Positions 61,785 to 64,000 of a DNA stretch of 64,000 nt are shown piece by piece. Made by a program: the position numbers and the translations under genes. The first letter of the stretch is position 1. Every line of letters begins with the position of its first letter. The stretch comes from Candidatus Brevefilum sp. Its GTDB lineage: Bacteria; Chloroflexota; Anaerolineae; Anaerolineales; Anaerolineaceae. Location: positions 162,530 through 226,529 of the forward strand of contig JARGGB010000001.1 in NCBI GenBank assembly GCA_029210815.1. The letters run 5' to 3'. Below the pieces are notes generated by a model. It searched no databases, was not told the DNA's origin, and saw nothing but the letters and a program-made list of their open reading frames with translations.

Positions 61785-62774
61785 ATGACCGATAAATCGA
61801 ATATATACATAATGAGCCTCGACCCTCGCGTCAGCATCAATCAGGTCCAGGTGAATAAAATTGGGCAGGTGATCAAAGACCTTCCAGCCGCCAGTCAACC
61901 TGATTTTGTCGGGGATTACTTGCCGTCCATCAACCATCCATTGACGCTGGACTATTTCTTCGCCGTAACCCTCCAGCAATTCAGCTTTTGGGAAACAAAG
62001 GACGGTAAGTATGACAAACCGCTGCTTGCCGTCTTGGATGGAAAACAATTGAAGGGGTCAAGCTATCTTTTTTATGCTTATACACGTATGCTGGAGGTAA
62101 AACCTGCCTTCTTCACCCCTGAAGGTCAGGCAAATTTAAGCATGGAAAATTTGGAGGACGTCTTCCGTGATGATCAGGGGAATGTGCAAATGCCGGCAAT
62201 TGAACTGCATCTTCAGCAAGCCCGAGCTTATGGACGGGACATGCTTGAATCAGATCTGACCCCAGAGAAGATACTAAAAGAATCACATAATTCAGAGAAA
62301 CCTTTGGGGACTTTCCTGTCTATTCTTGATCAATTGAGCGGCTATAAGAAAGATCCCTTGCAGAAAAAATCCAACCTGCTGGCTTTATGCCTCAGCCAAA
62401 GGCCAGAAGGTTTCCTGAAATTCGGAGAAGATGAATCCATCGGACCGATCGTCGACTACCACTGTATGCGATCCATCCTGCGGACTGGCATGATCGACAT
62501 CCTTGACGAAGACATGAAAACAAAGCTGACCCACCGGCAAATCGTCAGTCCACGCGATGAGTGGGCAGTTCGATTTGCTTCCTACCAGGTTCTAAAGCAG
62601 CTGGTCGAGCTTTCAGGCAGACCCATCAGCGTGGTCGATGAATTCCTGTTCCGGTATATGCGCAGCCACTGCCCTGAAATGACTGAGCCAAAATGCTCAG
62701 AATGCCTTCTGGACAAGGTGTGTGCAAAGAGAAAGGAGTTGTTCCAGCCGGTGATCCGGACGACTTTCTATTAA
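61785..62774 (+). CDS. Uncharacterised protein with C-terminal four-cysteine cluster
   Basis: A 329-residue protein from the ATG at 61785, which has GGAG nine bases upstream; an ATG at 61746 is also in frame. The C-terminus has Cys296, Cys304, Cys307 and Cys313 (C-x7-C-x2-C-x5-C), close to the C-x6-C-x2-C-x5-C [4Fe-4S] loop of EndoIII/MutY-type HhH-GPD glycosylases. The preceding helix VVDEFLFRYMRSHC resembles the VD-x-H-V-x-R helix of that fold. No lysine or other catalytic match is certain. Function unknown. Confidence 0.55.
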   Translation: MTDKSNIYIMSLDPRVSINQVQVNKIGQVIKDLPAASQPDFVGDYLPSINHPLTLDYFFAVTLQQFSFWETKDGKYDKPLLAVLDGKQLKGSSYLFYAYTRMLEVKPAFFTPEGQANLSMENLEDVFRDDQGNVQMPAIELHLQQARAYGRDMLESDLTPEKILKESHNSEKPLGTFLSILDQLSGYKKDPLQKKSNLLALCLSQRPEGFLKFGEDESIGPIVDYHCMRSILRTGMIDILDEDMKTKLTHRQIVSPRDEWAVRFASYQVLKQLVELSGRPISVVDEFLFRYMRSHCPEMTEPKCSECLLDKVCAKRKELFQPVIRTTFY

Positions 62775-62887
62775 GTCAAATAATCACCTGGATGCTGATT
62801 AATAAACAACATGGGGAGCCTGGATATAGATTATGCAACATCTTTTCTGTAAATTTGACCACAGATCCTCTCAATTTTCTCAGTTAA
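62775..62887 (+). other. Boundary region between the four-cysteine gene and the transposase remnant
   Basis: About 110 bases with no gene. The right end of the IS256-type element should lie here, but I could not identify its terminal inverted repeat because the other end is lost. Confidence 0.3.
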
Positions 62888-63612
62888 TCAATCTGGTTCC
62901 AATTGCAAATACACTCTTCCGAATTCCCAATCTTCTCCAATCTCCATCAAAATAGCAGATACTAATCTCAAGCAGGATGCCTCATTTGGGAAGACACGTA
63001 CGACCCTGGTTCGTCGTTTGACTTCTTCGCTGACCCGTTCTAAGCAATTTGAAGTCCTGATCCTCCGCCAATGTTCTTGGGGAAACTCAAAAAACGAAAA
63101 GCCTTGAGGCAAGTTAACCTCCATCTAGTCTGCCAGTTTTGGCGCAATCTTTTCATACTTCTTCACAATTTCAACCAGGTAAGCTTCGGCCTGCTCTCTG
63201 TTTGGTGCATTGAATATCATCCGAATATCAGCAGCAACTTCTTTCTGCATCGATTTGTGCGGCACATAACTTTGTGCATTTTGCTGTAAGTGAAACAGAC
63301 AACGCTGCCAGATAATGCCAGTCAAAAAGGCTTTGCGAGCGGCTTGTAATCCTGCATGGTCATCACTTATGATTAGTTGAACACCGTGTAACCCACGAGC
63401 TTTCAAACTCTCTAAAAAGGCCCCCAGTGCTCTTCTGCCTCACTAAGAGACAAGGAAACACCTAAAATTGTGCGTTTCCCATTAGTGAAACACTCTTCGA
63501 GCACTTTTTATGCCACTCGCGAAGCACTCTTCGAGTGGCGATCAAAATAGCAGCATCTCGTACGACAACACCTTGCCGTACACTCTCATAACCCTCTGTG
63601 TCTATAATAATG
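62888..63612 (-). pseudogene. IS256-family transposase pseudogene, 5' part lost
   Basis: Reading leftward: IIIDTEGYESVRQ, VVVRDAAILIAT, TNGKRTILGV, SLSEAEEHWG, LKARGLHGVQLIISDDHAGL, CLFHLQQNAQSYVP, then HWRRIRTSNCLERVSEEVKR and RRTRVVRVFPNEASCLRLVS, all typical of the IS256 (mutator) transposase catalytic and C-terminal parts. Lesions seen: an in-frame TAG at 63125-63127, a one-base deletion in a G run at about 63422, and a roughly 44-base insert around 63491-63534 that also breaks the frame. The N-terminal third is replaced by an IS3-type element from about 63611. Confidence 0.8.
63491..63539. repeat. Small palindromic insert inside the transposase remnant
   Basis: CACTCTTCGAG occurs twice in direct orientation (63491-63501 and 63525-63535). 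GCCACTCG (63512-63519) and CGAGTGGC (63532-63539) form a perfect 8-bp inverted repeat. The block splits the conserved DAAILIAT...TNGKRTIL region, so it is an insertion or local duplication. Confidence 0.55.
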
Positions 63613-63626
63613 AGACAACTGACCCC
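63611..63626 (+). repeat. Probable left end of an IS3-type element
   Basis: TGAGACAACTGACCCC marks the point where IS256 homology stops and the new element begins; it starts with the TG typical of IS3-family termini. The matching right end is outside the window, so neither the inverted repeat nor a target duplication can be checked. Confidence 0.45.
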
Positions 63627-63660
63627 AATAATTTAGTGTATAGGGCGAAGGAGAAAAGAA

Positions 63661-64000
63661 ATGTCTCAAGAAGAAAAAAACATAAACCCACCTGACCCAG
63701 AGGTGGTATCCAAACCTCAACCCAGGAGATTCACGGCAGAATATAAGCTGAGAATGCTCAAGGAATATGATGCCTGTGAACAACCAGGGGAGAAAGGGGC
63801 ATTATTGCGACGAGAAGGCATTTATGCATCCAATATAGCGACTTGGCGTCGACAATACAGCCAAGGCGGTATGGATGGATTACATAAAACCAAGCGTGGG
63901 CCCAAAGCAGATCCGCAAACGCGAGAAAACAAGCAGTTGAGACAAGAGAATGAGCAATTGAAAAAGCGTTTGCAACAGGCCGAGTTAATTATCGAAGTCC
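63661..64000 (+). CDS. IS3-family transposase OrfA-like protein, partial
   Basis: Open to the window end; 113 codons visible from an ATG with GAAGGAG nine bases upstream. An HTH region (RRFTAEYKLRMLKEYDA, GIYASNIATWRRQY) and a leucine-zipper-like helix (LRQENEQLKKRLQQAELIIE) match the OrfA N-terminal part of IS3-type transposases. The element has inserted into the IS256-type pseudogene. Intact as far as seen. Confidence 0.82.
   Translation, partial: MSQEEKNINPPDPEVVSKPQPRRFTAEYKLRMLKEYDACEQPGEKGALLRREGIYASNIATWRRQYSQGGMDGLHKTKRGPKADPQTRENKQLRQENEQLKKRLQQAELIIEV

Noticed and set aside
63071..63289. 72-codon plus-strand open frame within the transposase region
   Set aside because: It is the reverse shadow of the IS256-type coding sequence and has no motif.
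1..64000. CRISPR arrays, rRNA or tRNA genes
   Set aside because: No regularly spaced direct repeats, no tRNA cloverleaf-like segments and no rRNA stretches were seen by eye; a covariance-model scan was not possible.

Overview
The window looks like a chromosomal segment of an uncultured or anaerobic member of the Chloroflexota, most likely class Anaerolineae. This is an inference from gene content: a MoxR/DUF58/transglutaminase cluster, FHA-domain proteins beside a RodA-type protein, GAF/SpoIIE-type phosphatases, LiaF-like and DUF2085 membrane proteins, moderate to low GC, and no lipopolysaccharide genes. No 16S rRNA or other marker was available to confirm it. Coding density is high and most genes are ordinary housekeeping genes in short operons. 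I found no tRNA, rRNA or CRISPR array.

Layout. 1-6447 is a minus-strand run from smpB through a phytol/dolichol-kinase-like gene, hutH, a Tat-exported L,D-transpeptidase, CcdA, a TlpA-like thioredoxin and a DUF2085 protein to a partial pgeF. A 0.38 kb gap with two hairpins follows. 6830-11325 carries a patatin, an esterase, an SH3-like exported protein, a zinc-ribbon protein and zwf. 11435-18802 is a five-gene plus-strand operon (MoxR, DUF58, DUF4129, a second DUF58, a TgpA-like transglutaminase). 18891-22706 has DegV, an iron alcohol dehydrogenase with a monooxygenase-like protein, a pseudouridine synthase and RadC. 22808-27437 is a partner-switching module (STAS, RsbW-like kinase, six-GAF PP2C phosphatase) whose end overlaps a convergent ParB-like/double-Usp gene.

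29380-35990 holds a PfkB kinase, ParA, ParB, an amidohydrolase, a two-HTH protein, an acetyltransferase and a DsbA-like protein. 36031-39332 (minus) holds DUF554, PduO, a lone solute-binding protein and SecG. 39392-42332 has a PHP protein facing an RtcB-archease RNA-repair pair. 42363-47103 runs FhaA-like, FhaB-like, MTA phosphorylase and a RodA-PBP fusion whose transpeptidase half has lost all catalytic motifs; this is the most unusual gene here. 47161-59464 is mostly minus strand: TyrS, a LiaF-like protein, an MBL hydrolase, Lgt, a CDP-alcohol phosphatidyltransferase, FtsK, an S1 protein, a 7TM-GAF-HTH protein, an acetyltransferase, an Ig-like membrane protein and PNP. 59658-62774 has a small membrane protein, a lipoprotein alpha-amylase and a possible [4Fe-4S] protein. 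62888-64000 is a decayed IS256-type transposase interrupted by an IS3-type element that runs off the window.

Shared functions: envelope and division (Lgt, FtsK, RodA-PBP, FHA proteins, YkuD protein, SecG), extracytoplasmic thiol chemistry (CcdA, TlpA, DsbA-like), purine nucleoside phosphorolysis or hydrolysis (PNP, MTA phosphorylase, PgeF), RNA repair and quality control (RtcB, archease, SmpB) and chromosome segregation (ParA, ParB, FtsK). Several promoters have an extended -10 (TGnTATAAT), and a few genes lie so close to a -10 box that their messages may be nearly leaderless.
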